A stretch of 64,000 nucleotides of DNA. Source: Utricularia gibba (lineage: Eukaryota > Streptophyta > Magnoliopsida > Lamiales > Lentibulariaceae). Under the pieces are notes generated by a model. The model was not told where the DNA came from. It saw only the letters and a program-made list of their open reading frames with translations, and made no database searches. How positions within the stretch are numbered: position 1 is the stretch's first letter; every line of letters starts with the position of its first letter. The stretch spans positions 1,860,001-1,924,000 of the forward strand of contig NEEC01000019.1 in NCBI GenBank assembly GCA_002189035.1, in the 5' to 3' direction. Position numbers and translations under genes: made by a program. Shown piece after piece: positions 51,030-63,589 of this stretch.

Positions 51030-54000
51030 ATGCACCGTGTTCCAAGTTCAGGAAATGCAAATAATTCATCCAGAACACGGAAGGAGAAAAGACTTACGTA
51101 TGTTGTAAATGTTGCTGAGGATAAAAAGGTGGTGGTTTGTGTTTTCAAGTAGTATTCCTATTTTCTGAAGCAACATTTTTTTACTATTATAATCATTTGA
51201 TCGAGATGAAAGATTTAATGACTACTGGAGTTTGGTATGTGTTGATTACAAAAATTCCTAAAAAGCGCTGTACTGTTATTTGTGGGTTTTTGCATATGAT
51301 ATTAAAGAGATGAAGATTTGTCATATCATAAACCTATGGTTAACTTGCACTAATAAATTTAGAACGGATATATATTTTTTGAAGTTTTTTATGCTTGAAT
51401 CGTCGTCATATAAGTTTTAATGCTTATCTTTTTATCATTAGAAAATGTGCTGTTGTATGCATTTCTATTAAAAACCATGTGCAGCATATCTGCTGGCCAC
51501 ATATAACCGCTAACTACTTAGCACCATGTTGCACGATTCCAAAAAAAAAAACATTCAACTTCTGCAGCCTTCTGCTGCCTGTTGAATATCAGGAACCACA
51601 ATGATTGAAGGTGGGAGATTTTGATAGAATTAAGTCGTCCCTAGTCTGTCTTTGGCATATTCATCCATATTTGTAGTTATCCTAACGCTAATCCCATCAA
51701 CGAGGAAGGAACCTTATGCAGAATTATCATGATTCTTGATGGAATTTGTTGAAAGTGTTTGCAAAGTATAACTTCTTAGCGTCATTTTTCTTTTATTTTT
51801 TGCAGCATTGTGCGGGAGTAAACTGCCTTGCTGTTCTACAAGAAACTGGAACAGATAATTGTGAATATCTTTTCACTGGTAGTCGTGACAGCACACTGAA
51901 AAGATGGGAATTGGCAGAAGATGGTGCCATATGCTCTGCTACTTTTGAGTCTCACATTGATTGGGTATGACGTTTCGTCGGTACTCAAATTTGGTTTTAT
52001 AAGTGTGGTTGGTTGCTTTGTGGTTGTATGAATTCTTGATTCAAAAATAGTAGTTGGTACGTCTATGGGGGTTTTGATTGCTCAAATTTCAAATATTGCT
52101 TAAATGGAATACGAATTGTGCTGTGTTTTGAACTGCGTTTTTATGTTTTATGCTACTCATTCAAGATTTATCTTGGTGCATTAGGTAAATGATGCTGTTC
52201 TTACAAGTGAGAATAAATTATTGTCCTGCTCCTCTGATGCCACTGTTAAGGTCTGAATGCATGGCTTCATGTATAAATGACTAAAGACCTTTCGTCTCCA
52301 GGATCTTCTTACAGTTTTTACTAAAAATGATATTAGGTGTGGAACTCATTGTCAAATGGGGCATGCATGCGAACATTTAGTCAACACTCCGATTATGTAA
52401 TCTGCCTTGCAGCAGCAGAGAAAAGAGTAATTATCCTCAAAAATATTTTTGCTATCGTTTTAAGTTTCCAGTAACACCTCATGTTTTCTCAACACTTTCT
52501 AATTTTTTTTTTTCTTCAATACATTACAGAGTAATTTATTCTCTTCTGGTGGCCTTGGGGTGAGGTTTTCATATGGGATCTTGAAGCTGCGTTTGCTCCC
52601 ATATCCAAATCAAATGATGCGGCCGAACATGAGTGCTCTACAACTGTCAGCGGTCTGAGTTCTACGTCATCAAATACAAATCTTCGTCCAATAAGTTCAA
52701 GCAATAACATCTCTCAACATGCCCCTCAACATCAAGGATATACTCCCGTTGCTGCAAAGGGCCATAAGGAGTCAGTATATGCATTAGCTATGAATGACCA
52801 TGGAACAATTCTTGTATCCGGTGGAACTGAGAAGGTAGGTTCAAGTGCATGAGCGGTGTTTGTAATTTGATGATCCTGTTTTGCAGGATCTATATGTTGT
52901 TTCCTGGGTGATAATATGCTTTACTTCTGCCTATGTATTCCAGATGGTTTGTCTATACTTTATAATTCACCTCATATGATGATTTTTTTCCAGATCATAC
53001 GCCTTTGGGATACAAGAACTGGTTCAAAAACCATGAAGCTAAGAGGCCATACGGATAACATCAGGGCATTATTATTGGATTCAACTGGCAGGTATATGGA
53101 ATCAATCTAATCACCTTCATTTTTATTGGGGCAATCTGATGTTGGTAGGTTTTAGGGATATGTCACTTTTCCATTCCGTTCTGTACTGTATTTCTCCCTT
53201 GTTTGCACATTTTTTTGATAATGAGTCCTGATTATTTGCAGATATTGCTTATCTGGTTCTTCCGATTCTATGATTAGGTATGTTCTGTAATTAATATCAT
53301 TAGGGATGTGTCACTTTTCCCCTTTATATTTCTTGAGCTACAGCACGTTTTCTATTGTTCCTGATGTGGTATTTTGATTATCCGTTCTCATGCTGTTTGT
53401 TTTGATTTCTTTCTCTTATTTTGATCCTTCCCAGACTTTGGGATCTTGGTCAGCAGCGATGTCTGCACTCCTATGCTGTCCACACAGACTCTGTCTGGGC
53501 ACTTGCTAGCACCCCATCTTTTAGTCATGTATACAGTGGCGGAAGAGATCATTCAGTGAGTCCAGTAAATACGTTCAAGTCCTTCAAATTTTGATAGCGC
53601 TCATGTTATTCAATGGAAATTCTTTTTTGGTGCTTTTAGCTGTATGTAACAGACCTAGCTACAAGAGAAAGTATACTTCTTTGCAATGAAAGCCACCCTA
53701 TAAGGCGGTTATCACTGCAAGATGATAGCATATGGGTTGCTACCACAGATTCTTCTGTTCACAGATGGCCAGCAGAAGTGCATAACCCAGTGAAGCTTTT
53801 TGAACGAGGTTGTTCATTTTTAGCTGGTAACTTGTCGTTTTCAAGATCAAGGCTCACAGTTGAAGGCTCTGATCCTGTAAGTTCAAAATTCCCTTCATTG
53901 ATATGCTTCCGGGTACTTCTGCTTTAAGTTACTCATTATCCTTTCCGCTTTCAGGCATGCGCATTTGTTGTTTCTTTAACTGAGCTGATTCTAGTTCACC

Positions 54001-56697
54001 TTGAATTTCCAAATTAATATTGTAACACTGAAAAATAGATTCTTACATTAAAAACTCCTCTTGAGCATTTCATCCTGAATTCAGGGCAAATTTCGCAAGT
54101 AATAAAATGAATCTTCTTATTCAGCATGTAATATCGGTCACAAGTTATAACTGATTAACGTTGTTTCAGATTCCTGTCTATAGAAAACCATTTTTAAGCA
54201 TTGATGGTGCAGCAGCGATAGTGCAGCATGAGATCCTCAACAACAGAAGACATGTTCTGACCAAGGTATCCCGCAATCATATTTTCTAGATTTTTTATTT
54301 TTACATCTTCCTGCCTGGCTCCATGTAATCTGACTATGTAACTCGACTTTTTGAAGGATACTGCTGGAGTAGTGAAATTATGGGAAATCACTAGAGGTGT
54401 GGTTATTGAAAACTATGGAGAGGTCAGTCTTACAATTTGCAATCCAGAGTTCTTTTCTTCACATAATAGCCTTTTGCACTGATATCACTGAATGCCTTCG
54501 GTATTATTATGACACAGTTTGGTCTTTTCATGTTCGTCAGCAATTTCTTCACCAATGCATTACATGATTTATTTCAGGTTTCTTTTGAGAAGAAGAAAGA
54601 AGAGTTGTTTGAAATGGTATGTGTCATTTTAGTACAGCTTTTATATTTTGAGTTTATATTTGCTTCTGGCCCCTCATGTGCTTCCCTAGGTGAGTGTTCC
54701 TACATGGTTCACGGTAGATACGAGGCTAGGAAGCCTGTCTATACATTTGGATACACCACAGTGCTTTTCTGCTGAGATGTACTCACTGGATCTAGGCATT
54801 GCAGGAAAGCCTGAGGATGACAAGGTGTTTATCCTTCTTCATCTGCTAATGTACATTGGGATGTTTATGCATAAGATGCTATCTCTCTCAGTGTCATGAA
54901 TTCACATTTAATATTTTTAAAGTTGGTTGAGTGGGTTGTAGATTTGTACTTCCAATCTTCACAAAAGTAACTACGTATCTGCTCATTTTTTCATTTGCTT
55001 GGCTGCTAAATGTACCAAGATAAATGTACGAGGAGTTTTTTTTTTTCAGAATTTGATTGATTCAAAATAAATGCCCTCTTTTTCTGTAGCTACTAGGAAA
55101 ATTTTCCTATTGGCATCTTAGATCCACTGGAGAATGGTGCTGCAGTTGCTAGTGTAATTTATACATTTCCATGATGTGTGCTTCCCAGTTCTGTTTATAT
55201 GCGTTAGTATTTTATCCATGGTGGAATTCATTTAAAGAGCAGGAATGCTTAGGTTTTAACTCGGTCATTCCACTTGTATGATTATGTAGGTTAATTTGGC
55301 TAGAGAAACACTCAAGGGGCTTCTGGCGCATTGGTTAGCAAGGAGAAAGCATAAGGTTGCACCACAAGCTTCATCGAATGGAGAAATTCCAACGGGGAAA
55401 GATAATCCTCCTTGGACTTCAGCAACGTCTAGAATAGATGGTGATACTTCTTCCGGAGACGATTATTCGAAAGTGTATCCACCGTTTTGCTTTTCTGCTG
55501 TTTCTCCTCCTTCCATTGTCATGGAAGGTTCTCAATGTGGTTTGTGGAGGAAAAGGATTACTGACCTAGATGGAACTGAAGATGAGAAGGACTTTTCGTG
55601 GTGGGTTCTCGATTGTGTTTTGAACAATCGGCTGCCCCCCAGGGAAAATACCAAGTAATGCCTTTAATATGATCCTCTTTTTTCGTGAACTGCTTCAAGT
55701 GATGGTTTTTAGCGTTTCACTCATGGTTCTTCATAATGGCCTCCGATACATTAGTGGTCTTAAAAAAATCTTAACTTTTTATTTTATGAGTATGAAACAT
55801 GTCCTCATGTTGCAGTCTTGTTTTCAATTGCTTTCTCATGGCATTTTTTTTGAATATTCCACACTTAGTGATCCAAAATAGAATCTTATATGAGTTTGTA
55901 TGCCTCTTCATCATTTGGAGTGTTAGTGAAACCACAAGGGTATAATATTCTTCATTCATCTCATTGACCTCTAGGCACACCCCATTATTCACATTCATGT
56001 TTTGTATTCCACAGATGTAGCTTCTACTTACACCCATGCGAAGCTTCGACAGTGCAGATACTTACCCAAGGGAAACTTAGTGCGCCTCGCATTTTGAGAA
56101 TACACAAAGTGAGTGGTTTCTCTGTATGGCTTAGCTTTCGATCACAGCTGATAAGCAAGATGTGAAACCATGGCCGTGCTTACTGTTAGCTTATTTACCT
56201 TTGTAAAATGTGGCTGGGTGACTCTCATGTGTACTGCACTAAGTCATTTGTTGCCATAGGTTGTCAACTATGTTGTTGAAAAGATGGTTCTCGTTAAGCC
56301 ATCGGGCAGTATGAGCGCGGATGGAGCTTTTACTCCTGGGATGCCTGGAAATCAGATCGCAAATACCATTATTGGAGGAGATTCTTCTTTTCGCTCAACC
56401 ATGAAGCCTTGGCCAAAACAAAAACCCTCTGTCGAGATACTTTGCAACAACCAGGCAAGTTTCATCCAGAAAAATATAATTTTGTTGGTGCTGAAAAGTT
56501 AGCACAGAAGTATCTGTTGGATTAGAAATCATAAAATGTAACATAGGAAAATGATCACAAGAAGCCCAGCACAGATACTTTTGTGTTTTAATTTCCAGGT
56601 GCTCTCCCCGGACATGAGCTTAGCGACAGTGAGGGCATACATATGGAAGAAGCCTGAAGATCTCATCCTCAATTACAGATTAGTGCAGGCCAGATGA
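51030..56697 (+). CDS. WDR48/UAF1-like WD40 protein with DUF3337 tail (LRS1 type)
   Basis: A many-exon gene starting [20 protein letters not shown]. Seven or so WD repeats follow, for example [40 protein letters not shown] with [24 protein letters not shown] and [20 protein letters not shown] Ser/His-rich insert (about 52600-52740) separates two repeats. The C-terminal half is the DUF3337/WDR48_C domain ([40 protein letters not shown]), ending [20 protein letters not shown]. The animal homologue UAF1 activates ubiquitin-specific proteases; in plants this family is linked to auxin and lateral-root phenotypes. The [13 protein letters not shown] motif of one WD repeat is interrupted: the run 52557-52560 needs one more G. 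A spliced 5' UTR is likely. Confidence 0.88.
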
Positions 56698-57625
56698 CCA
56701 AAGATATTTTGAATTGAGGTAATGGTAATGGTAATGGAAAGCTGCATGCAATATTTGATTTGGTGTTGACAACTGTTGGCATCCTCTCCAGTACCATACC
56801 CATATTATCATTGCCATTCTTTTCTGCAGGTGCAGACCACCATATACTACTTATTTGTGCATGTAAATACTCCCCGAGGGGCTGCCTGCGCCTAACGGCA
56901 GCCAGCCATTCGGCTTGGCACTCGCTTATACCATTCTGTGTGTCTTACAAACCATGAAGAGATCTAGAAATACGGCACATTGTGCTGGGGATGATGGATT
57001 ACCAGCTTCTTCTACATTAGGAAGTGATCCAGTTTTTTTGTTTTTTTTTTTTTTGCTGTGTATGTATACAGGCGCTGGGTGAAGTCTGAACAGTTTTGGT
57101 GACCATAGAAAAATAATGGTTGATGTTCATCGTTACCGGGTGGCAGTTTTGCGGTCTATGAAACTTGTTTATTTACTTTAATCACGTGCGTAATTCCATT
57201 GTGGGAGAAAAATATTTAACAACAAAATAAAAGAAAAGCAGGAGGCTGTTCGTTCAACTTTGTGAAACCAATCGTGTAAGCAACAACTACCTCGGAAGCG
57301 TTGCCAGGCGCAACCGTGAGTGTAATAAAATGGGAGCCCATGCAATGACGTGGGATGACGTAATAGTGTATCGTGTGTTTGTTCTTTCGCAGAGGAGGAA
57401 AAGACGTGTCTTGTGTGTATATCGTGGTGTTAGTTCACTGAACTACATAAAAGAGGAAATCGATTCATTCCTATGGAAGTGAAACTTGATGCATAGGCAT
57501 AGGAATGAACACGCAAATAGTCTTTCACGTGAATGCTTCAGTTTTTAGCGATTGGATGGGATCGAAACGGAACCACTCGTTTGAACGATTCATGTTTCTT
57601 TTTCTTTTTTTTTTATTCACAAAAG

Positions 57626-57753
57626 TCTATCCAAAAATGGGGTTGAATCATAAATGCTTGATTAATTAAAATTTAATAATATTTTTTTATTTAATATCCA
57701 CAATGAAAAAAAAATTGAGAGATAAAATTTGCAACTCTATCCAAAAATGGGGT
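57626..57753. repeat. Exact 18-base direct repeat, 110 bases apart
   Basis: TCTATCCAAAAATGGGGT occurs at 57626-57643 and 57736-57753, with AT-rich DNA between. This could be the ends of a short tandem duplication or a duplication left by a small insertion. Confidence 0.6.
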
Positions 57754-58245
57754 GGTGATTTGGGTTCAATTTGACATCCTACGCCCTACTAGTCCTTACA
57801 AAGTGTCAACCTAAAGCTCAATATCTTGCATACATGGAAATTGGAACTGAGAGGCAGCAAATTTTCAAAAAAAAAATAAAATAAAAAATTGGGCCCATTA
57901 ATAAATACGCGACTAGATATTTTACTTTCCACGTGACTTTTATTGCTGGAGAAAATGTGTTCCACTCCACACACAATAAAAATCTTATCTGCAACCTGTG
58001 TTCCGCCGTACACCAAATCAGCAGCCCGGGGTTATCATATTTAATCTACCGACAACACACCCGTCTTCGTTTGCGAACCCGGTACGGTACCGACGGGCCG
58101 GATGGACCCGGTTCAATGCTTCCTTCCCTGTCCTATGCACATAGGATGGGATTTGAGCGGAGCAATGGTGGTCTTATTCTAAAGATGCAGAGACGGAAGA
58201 ACGAGCTCAGCAGTGAGGGGAGAGATGAACTTGCTTTTCCACATA

Positions 58246-58248
<3 letters not shown>

Positions 58249-58306
<58 letters not shown>
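58249..58306. repeat. (AG)29 microsatellite
   Basis: An uninterrupted run of 58 bases of AG dinucleotides, about 200 bases beyond the DUF1685 stop, likely in or near its 3' UTR. It creates artificial Arg-Glu or Ser-Leu repeats in open frames crossing it. Confidence 0.95.
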
Positions 58307-58308
<2 letters not shown>

Positions 58309-58510
58309 GACAAAATGTTTACAGATAAGCACTTGGTGCTGAGATGAATCGGCGAACATGGCGGGACGTGGTGGTTGGAAGCCATTGATTTGGTGGCGAA
58401 TACCTGTCCTCGGAGTTAAGTTTACACCCGAAGCAATCAATGCGTTTGGGGGTCCGTCCTGCTTGCTTCGGCAACAATTTCTTGAAAGCGAACCATGATC
58501 GGCAGTTGGA

Positions 58511-59140
58511 TTACCTTGTATTTTGCCGTACGGCGCAGCCTACAAGCTGTGCCCATTGCTTCAGCTTCGTTTTCACCGTCTGCGGATCCTCTCCTGTCAA
58601 TCGGAAATCACACATTTCAATAAGATGCTGGCGATTTCAAACCATATTTAAACAATGCGTCTTTCTGGAACGGTTATCGGATTCAAACCGTCTTGGTGCA
58701 TATACTGTACTAAGTAGATTTACGAAAACAAAAAACAAGGAATCCGGCGGAGAAAGAAGATTCTGGAATAAGAGAATTGATTCGATAATAGATTTACCAG
58801 GGGCGATAACGCTGAGGGGGCTACAGAGCGGCGACGGCGTCTCACATTCAGATCTGACCGGCGGCTTGGATACGGATTTACTGTACTGCTGATTCACGGC
58901 GTAGTAAAGGCCGTAAGCCGGCAAGGTGTGAGAGAGGCGTGGATCCATCTCCGGCGAGTCAAATCCGAATCCGAGCTCTATGCAAGCCTTGAACTCCTCC
59001 ATATCGTCATCGGTGACGCTCTTGCTACGGCAGTGACGGCGGTCCTGCCTACGCTGCCATGCCTCGTCACGGAGGAAGTCAGGGGACCACGAGTTGTGCT
59101 TGTAGATAGAGGACGACGCCTTGGGCGGCAGTTGCGACAT
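58511..59140 (-). CDS. DUF1685 family protein
   Basis: Two exons (59140-58798 and 58593-58511) encode 141 residues. Visible family blocks are KHNSWSPDFLRDEAWQRRQD, KSVTDDDMEEFKACIELGFG with FDSPEMDPRLSHTLPAYGLY, SPLCSPLSVIAPGEDPQTVK and the closing KLKQWAQLVGCAVRQ. DUF1685 proteins are small, plant-specific and of unknown function. There is no signal peptide or membrane helix. The Ser/Pro-rich middle looks disordered and may be phosphorylated. The splice join across APG/EDPQTVK is unambiguous. Confidence 0.9.
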
Positions 59141-60191
59141 GGACCAACCGCGGCGGAAACGATTCAGTTATTCTCCCCCCTCCGGCCTCTCGAAATCACT
59201 ACACAATTTTCTCCGCCTGCTTTCATCTATTTATTAATGGGCCTTAACACCCATTCACATTGCCGACCCTCCCCTTCGTCAAATCATTTCTAATACAACA
59301 CGCGCTTTTTTCACGTACCAAGTTTTTTACCCCAACGTTTCACACCTCCCCCCTTTCACCAAATTTAAATTTTTAAAATAAAATAAATATCAACCATAAA
59401 ATAAGTGACAATCAGATTTATTACATTTTTTTATTTTTTTAATATATCCAATAAATGAAATAAACGAATTCAAAAATTCTTGTATCTAATACGTGAGTTT
59501 GTATAATGAATATGAATTTCAACATTTTGTGCTCATATTTTAGAGCTCTTTGGGCCCTCACTCACGTGCCCAATTTAAGCTTCTCAATTGAATTATTGAA
59601 GTGTGTGTTTTTAATTAAAATTAAGTATTGTTTTTGAAATAAAAGTATTTTATTTTATTTTTTTTATATCTATCCGAGCCCCATTTTGACTTTTTTTTAA
59701 TAAATATGGTTACTAAATTAAGATTTACCAGAATTAGGTTACCAAATATAGTCTTATTATATATATCAGCAGCCAAATGTTGAATTGAAGCAATGGAATG
59801 TTGACTTTGATGGTACTATTCAAGCGAATATTCCTGTCTGAAGTTGGCCTTGAGTCATTACCGAGTTGACGAAGCTACCGGTTTCACATGCAACGTGCTC
59901 CAATTTCTCTGGGATTTATTAATGCACACCTAAATATGAATTTTTTATTTTTCCAGAATTAAAATTGGGTTTTATCCAATTATTTCGAAATTATTGAATT
60001 TTTTTGTATCGTTTCCGTTTTTTTTAACTGTAATAATTACGGAAAGTTTCTATAAATAGATGGCTGGAAAAGCTTATTTCCCGGTATAGTGTTCTACAGA
60101 AAAATAGGTGACGCTGTCTGGATGGTGCTGAACTCTGGTTCCACTACAGCAAATCAATACTGTACAAGCTCCCTTGTGGAGCTCGATGGGT
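59141..60191. other. Intergenic between DUF1685 and ZEP genes
   Basis: Both flanking genes are on the minus strand, so this holds the DUF1685 promoter (near 59141-59300) and the ZEP 3' UTR (near 60100-60191), with an AT-rich core. No exon seen. Confidence 0.5.
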
Positions 60192-63100
60192 CTACCTCCC
60201 CGCCAGCTCCTGCACAGCTTCATCCTCATCCACCTTCTTCCGGGCCGGAATGCTGATCGCCTTTACCCGGAAGCACGCCTGCAATAACGCCCGTTTGGAG
60301 ATTGTGGGTGAGCTTCGTATGGAGGAGGAATGGTTCTGTGTTCAATGTAGGAATCCTACCTTCTTATCAGATCCGAACTCTATCATGTCTGTGGGGCGAA
60401 ACCGGGTGGGGAAGTTGGGGAGACTCGGTATCTCCTTCCCTCATTGCTGCGAGGAGAAAAACAAGATCAGATTGTGGATTCCATGGTGTAATCGAAATGG
60501 AGGAAGCAACAGGCTCTGCTGTGCCTACTCTGTGATCCATGTTCCGTGCTCGCTTCTCAGGTCTGTCACGAAAAAGGCTCCATCTTTGTAGCTGATTCGA
60601 GCATGGAGTTTGGAGACCTTGCAGGGGCAAAACTATGGAATGAGCAAACACCAAGGAGACGTCCAAGGGGAAGAGAAGGATCCGGTCGACTTACCTGAGG
60701 TGAAGGAATGGTAATGGAAACTCCAGGGAAGCTTGAATGCGTTGTGCTCCTGAGACAACAACAGTTTTCCGGTGCGGATGAGTGTGGAGTGCACGAAGCT
60801 CTGTGTGGTTTACAGAAAAGATGCACCGTACCCTATTACATATGGCTTCTTCTCATCCCGGCTCAGGAATATTGTTTCCGACGCGGCGGTAGAGTCACCG
60901 ATCGGGAATAGAAACCAGCTGCAGGGAGATGAGCTGCAGTCACGATACAGCAATAGGAAAACAAACACAACCTGTCTACAGACACCTACTCTGCATCAAG
61001 TGCTCGTTCTAGAGCATCATTATCTTCGAACCATGTTCGTAGCTGATCATCCGCCTTCACGACACGAAAACAGAAAGCAATGTTTGGTTAATCCTTGAAA
61101 TACAGGAAGATTATCTGCTGTAACAAGAAGAGGCATCAATCATACTCTGTCTGAAAGTCTACAGTGAAGCACTCTTCCCTCCAGCTTTGAACTGCACATG
61201 GGACAGTTAATCCATTGGCAAGAATGTTGGATTGATTCAGAAACAAGACGTTTGATCTCACCCGTTGCCCCCCAGAACCCAACTCAGCATCACCGGCATG
61301 CCGATGTCGATGAACAACCTCCCTCCTACTCTTCCAGGATGTGGTATTCTGAACTTTGTCAAAAACTGGAAAACAGAGCATGGATCAGGTTCATACTCTT
61401 GGCATTCATTCGAACACTGGGATTGACTCCAAAGATTCTTACAGAAAGCGGGCCAAGTCCAACTCCAAGATAAGGCTTGTAAGTTGAAGCCATCATAGCA
61501 GCCATTCTAGCAAGGCCATGAATGACAGCAACGCGTAGTCTTCGAGCATCTTCGTATCTAAAGAAATCCATCAAAAGAAGCAATCTGAAAACAAGTACAA
61601 TGGTTGCAGTGTCGGTTTTCTGTATAAAAGACACCGCCCTCTACCTCCTCAACGCAGGGGCAATATCAACTGGCTTTCCTGATTCTGTGCTTTGGCTCCA
61701 GGCTTTGTGAAGCTCCAAGGCTAGTTGATATCCATCCTGATAACATGAGATGTTCACCATATCGACAAGCCTCACTTACATCAAAAGCAAGAGAATGTGA
61801 CATCAGGTGAAAGTAAGTTCTACCTCAATGGCCATGCACCCCCCTTGGCCTAAGTTTGGTTGCATAGCATGAACTGAATCACCAAGCAACGTAACAAGGC
61901 CCTTTCCCCAAGACCATGATGGAGATCTGTCATATATGTCGCGCCGAAGAATTGCATCTTCATCAGTTGCGAGCAGCAGATCAATGACATTATCACACCA
62001 GCCATCGAATATTTGCAGCAAGCTTTTCTTTTTGCCTTAGATTCAGGAACAAAAGAAAGATATGTGACTACAGGTATTGCATCATCATCTTCGTATACAA
62101 TGGAAAGGATGCTGTTCTATTTACCATTAGGAGAATCAACACCACCAGGTGGCTCGTAGTGAAATCCATACCACTGCATTTTCCCTCCACCAACATCCGA
62201 AGAGACAAAGTATTGTTTGTGACCCAAGAATACTCGATAACTAGATGAGATTTCACATGATAAGATGTGTTCATTGACCAGAGAACAAACTTGCTCATCA
62301 GTAAAGATTGCAATACTCACCCGACTGTCTTGATATCAGCTGGAACATAATCTGCAATTCCTGTGTAACATGTGTATCCAGAGTAAACAGCTTCACCAGG
62401 ACCCAACAATTTGCTTCTCACCTGTATAAAAGTAGTTCTTTGAATAGTCAATAACAGTGAACTGTGTAAGCTTCGGTGGGATATAAACAAAGCACAAGTC
62501 TTTTTTTTCTGTGGGAAAGCTAGAACGTACCTTTGACCGAATCCCATCAGCTCCGACGAGAAGATCACCTTCATAAATATCTCCATTCTCGAGCTTCAAA
62601 GTTACCTAGAGAAGCATAGGTCATGGCTCATGAGCAGAAAAGTCATCGTTTTCATCAGACAAAATTGATTACTAATGAATGAGCTGAAACCTCGAAACAG
62701 CCTAATGCGACCTTGAAAGCATTAAAAATGAAACGAGTGAATGGATACCTTTTGACCATCATCCTCATAGTCCACAACATTGCTTTCATTCAAAATATGT
62801 TCTGAACCAACAGCATTAGCAAGGATTTGCTGCAAAGACATTCGACTAATTACTCTAGTCACCGGAAGTCCCCGCTCTACAGCAGGAGTGAAAGTGTCAA
62901 ATTTGCAATACCTGATGATAGAACATAGTTTAGAGTTATCATATTGAATCCAGAGCTAATTAAAAGTGAGAAAGTATTTTGAGATGGATGACAAGCTTAG
63001 TTATAATGAACCAAAGGCGATGCCCTGCTAAAACATATAAATGATGCTCCTTCCATTCTTTTGGCGAGACTGGGGAGCAAGAACAAGCTTACCAAGTACC

Positions 63101-63589
63101 CGAAATTCCATCAACCAAGCCGTTAATCCGATCGCCGGTGACACATCCAGCTTGCATAATCTCATCAGCGACGCTCATATCAATAGCTTCCAACGCAGCC
63201 AATGCATTGCTCTGTATTTGAATTGGACCCCTGTACTGCCCCTCTCCTCGGATTGCACTTAAATCCCTCTCAAACACCAGAACCTCAAACCCTTTTTTCT
63301 TAGCTGCTAACGCTAATACCAGACCTCCAATCCCACCACCAGCCACCAGTATCCTAAGCTTCTTCTCCTGGTTTCTCGGATTCGAACCACTCTCAGATTT
63401 TTCAGCTCGTGGATCTTCAGTTACGCTTAATTTACTTACAACCAGTTTCCTGAAAATCCCACTTTCTCGATTTCTAGACAAAGACTTCTGGATCAAAAAA
63501 CGATGCCTTTCCAGCAAAGGGTATTTTTGAGTGGTGGAATAAAATGATACAGAGGGGCACAACGAGTTGCAGAGAACAGATGAACCCAT
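60192..63589 (-). CDS. ZEP: Zeaxanthin epoxidase, chloroplastic (frame interrupted in FHA domain)
   Basis: Sixteen exons, as in Arabidopsis ABA1, from 63589 to 60192; restored length 663 residues. A Ser-rich plastid transit peptide leads to the FAD-binding start ILVAGGGIGGLVLALAAKKK, then LLVGADGIRSKVRS and GDSVHAMQPNLGQGGCMAIE of the flavin monooxygenase fold, WFEDNDALERALDAE, and a C-terminal FHA domain (VSKLHARISYKDGAFF, LRSEHGTWITDNEGRRYR). The enzyme epoxidises zeaxanthin to violaxanthin in the xanthophyll cycle and supplies abscisic acid precursors. In exon 60446-60360 the run at 60417-60420 has one base too few. As written, translation leaves the family sequence after RRYRVSP and stops at 60383-60385 (about 626 residues). 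With one more C it continues NFPTRFRPTDMIEFGSDKK into a fully open last exon. The exon near 60832 uses donor GG/gtacgg to keep VIGSTTHSSFPG. Confidence 0.93.

Larger units (their letters stand above)
56698..58510. other. Intergenic between convergent WDR48-like and DUF1685 genes
   Basis: Contains the 3' UTRs of both neighbours, paired TGACG motifs at 57346-57362, an 18-base direct repeat (57626 and 57736) and an (AG)n microsatellite at 58249-58306. No exon seen. Confidence 0.45.

Noticed and set aside
58207-58440. Open frames with long Ser-Leu or Arg-Glu repeats
   Set aside because: Created entirely by the (AG)29 microsatellite.
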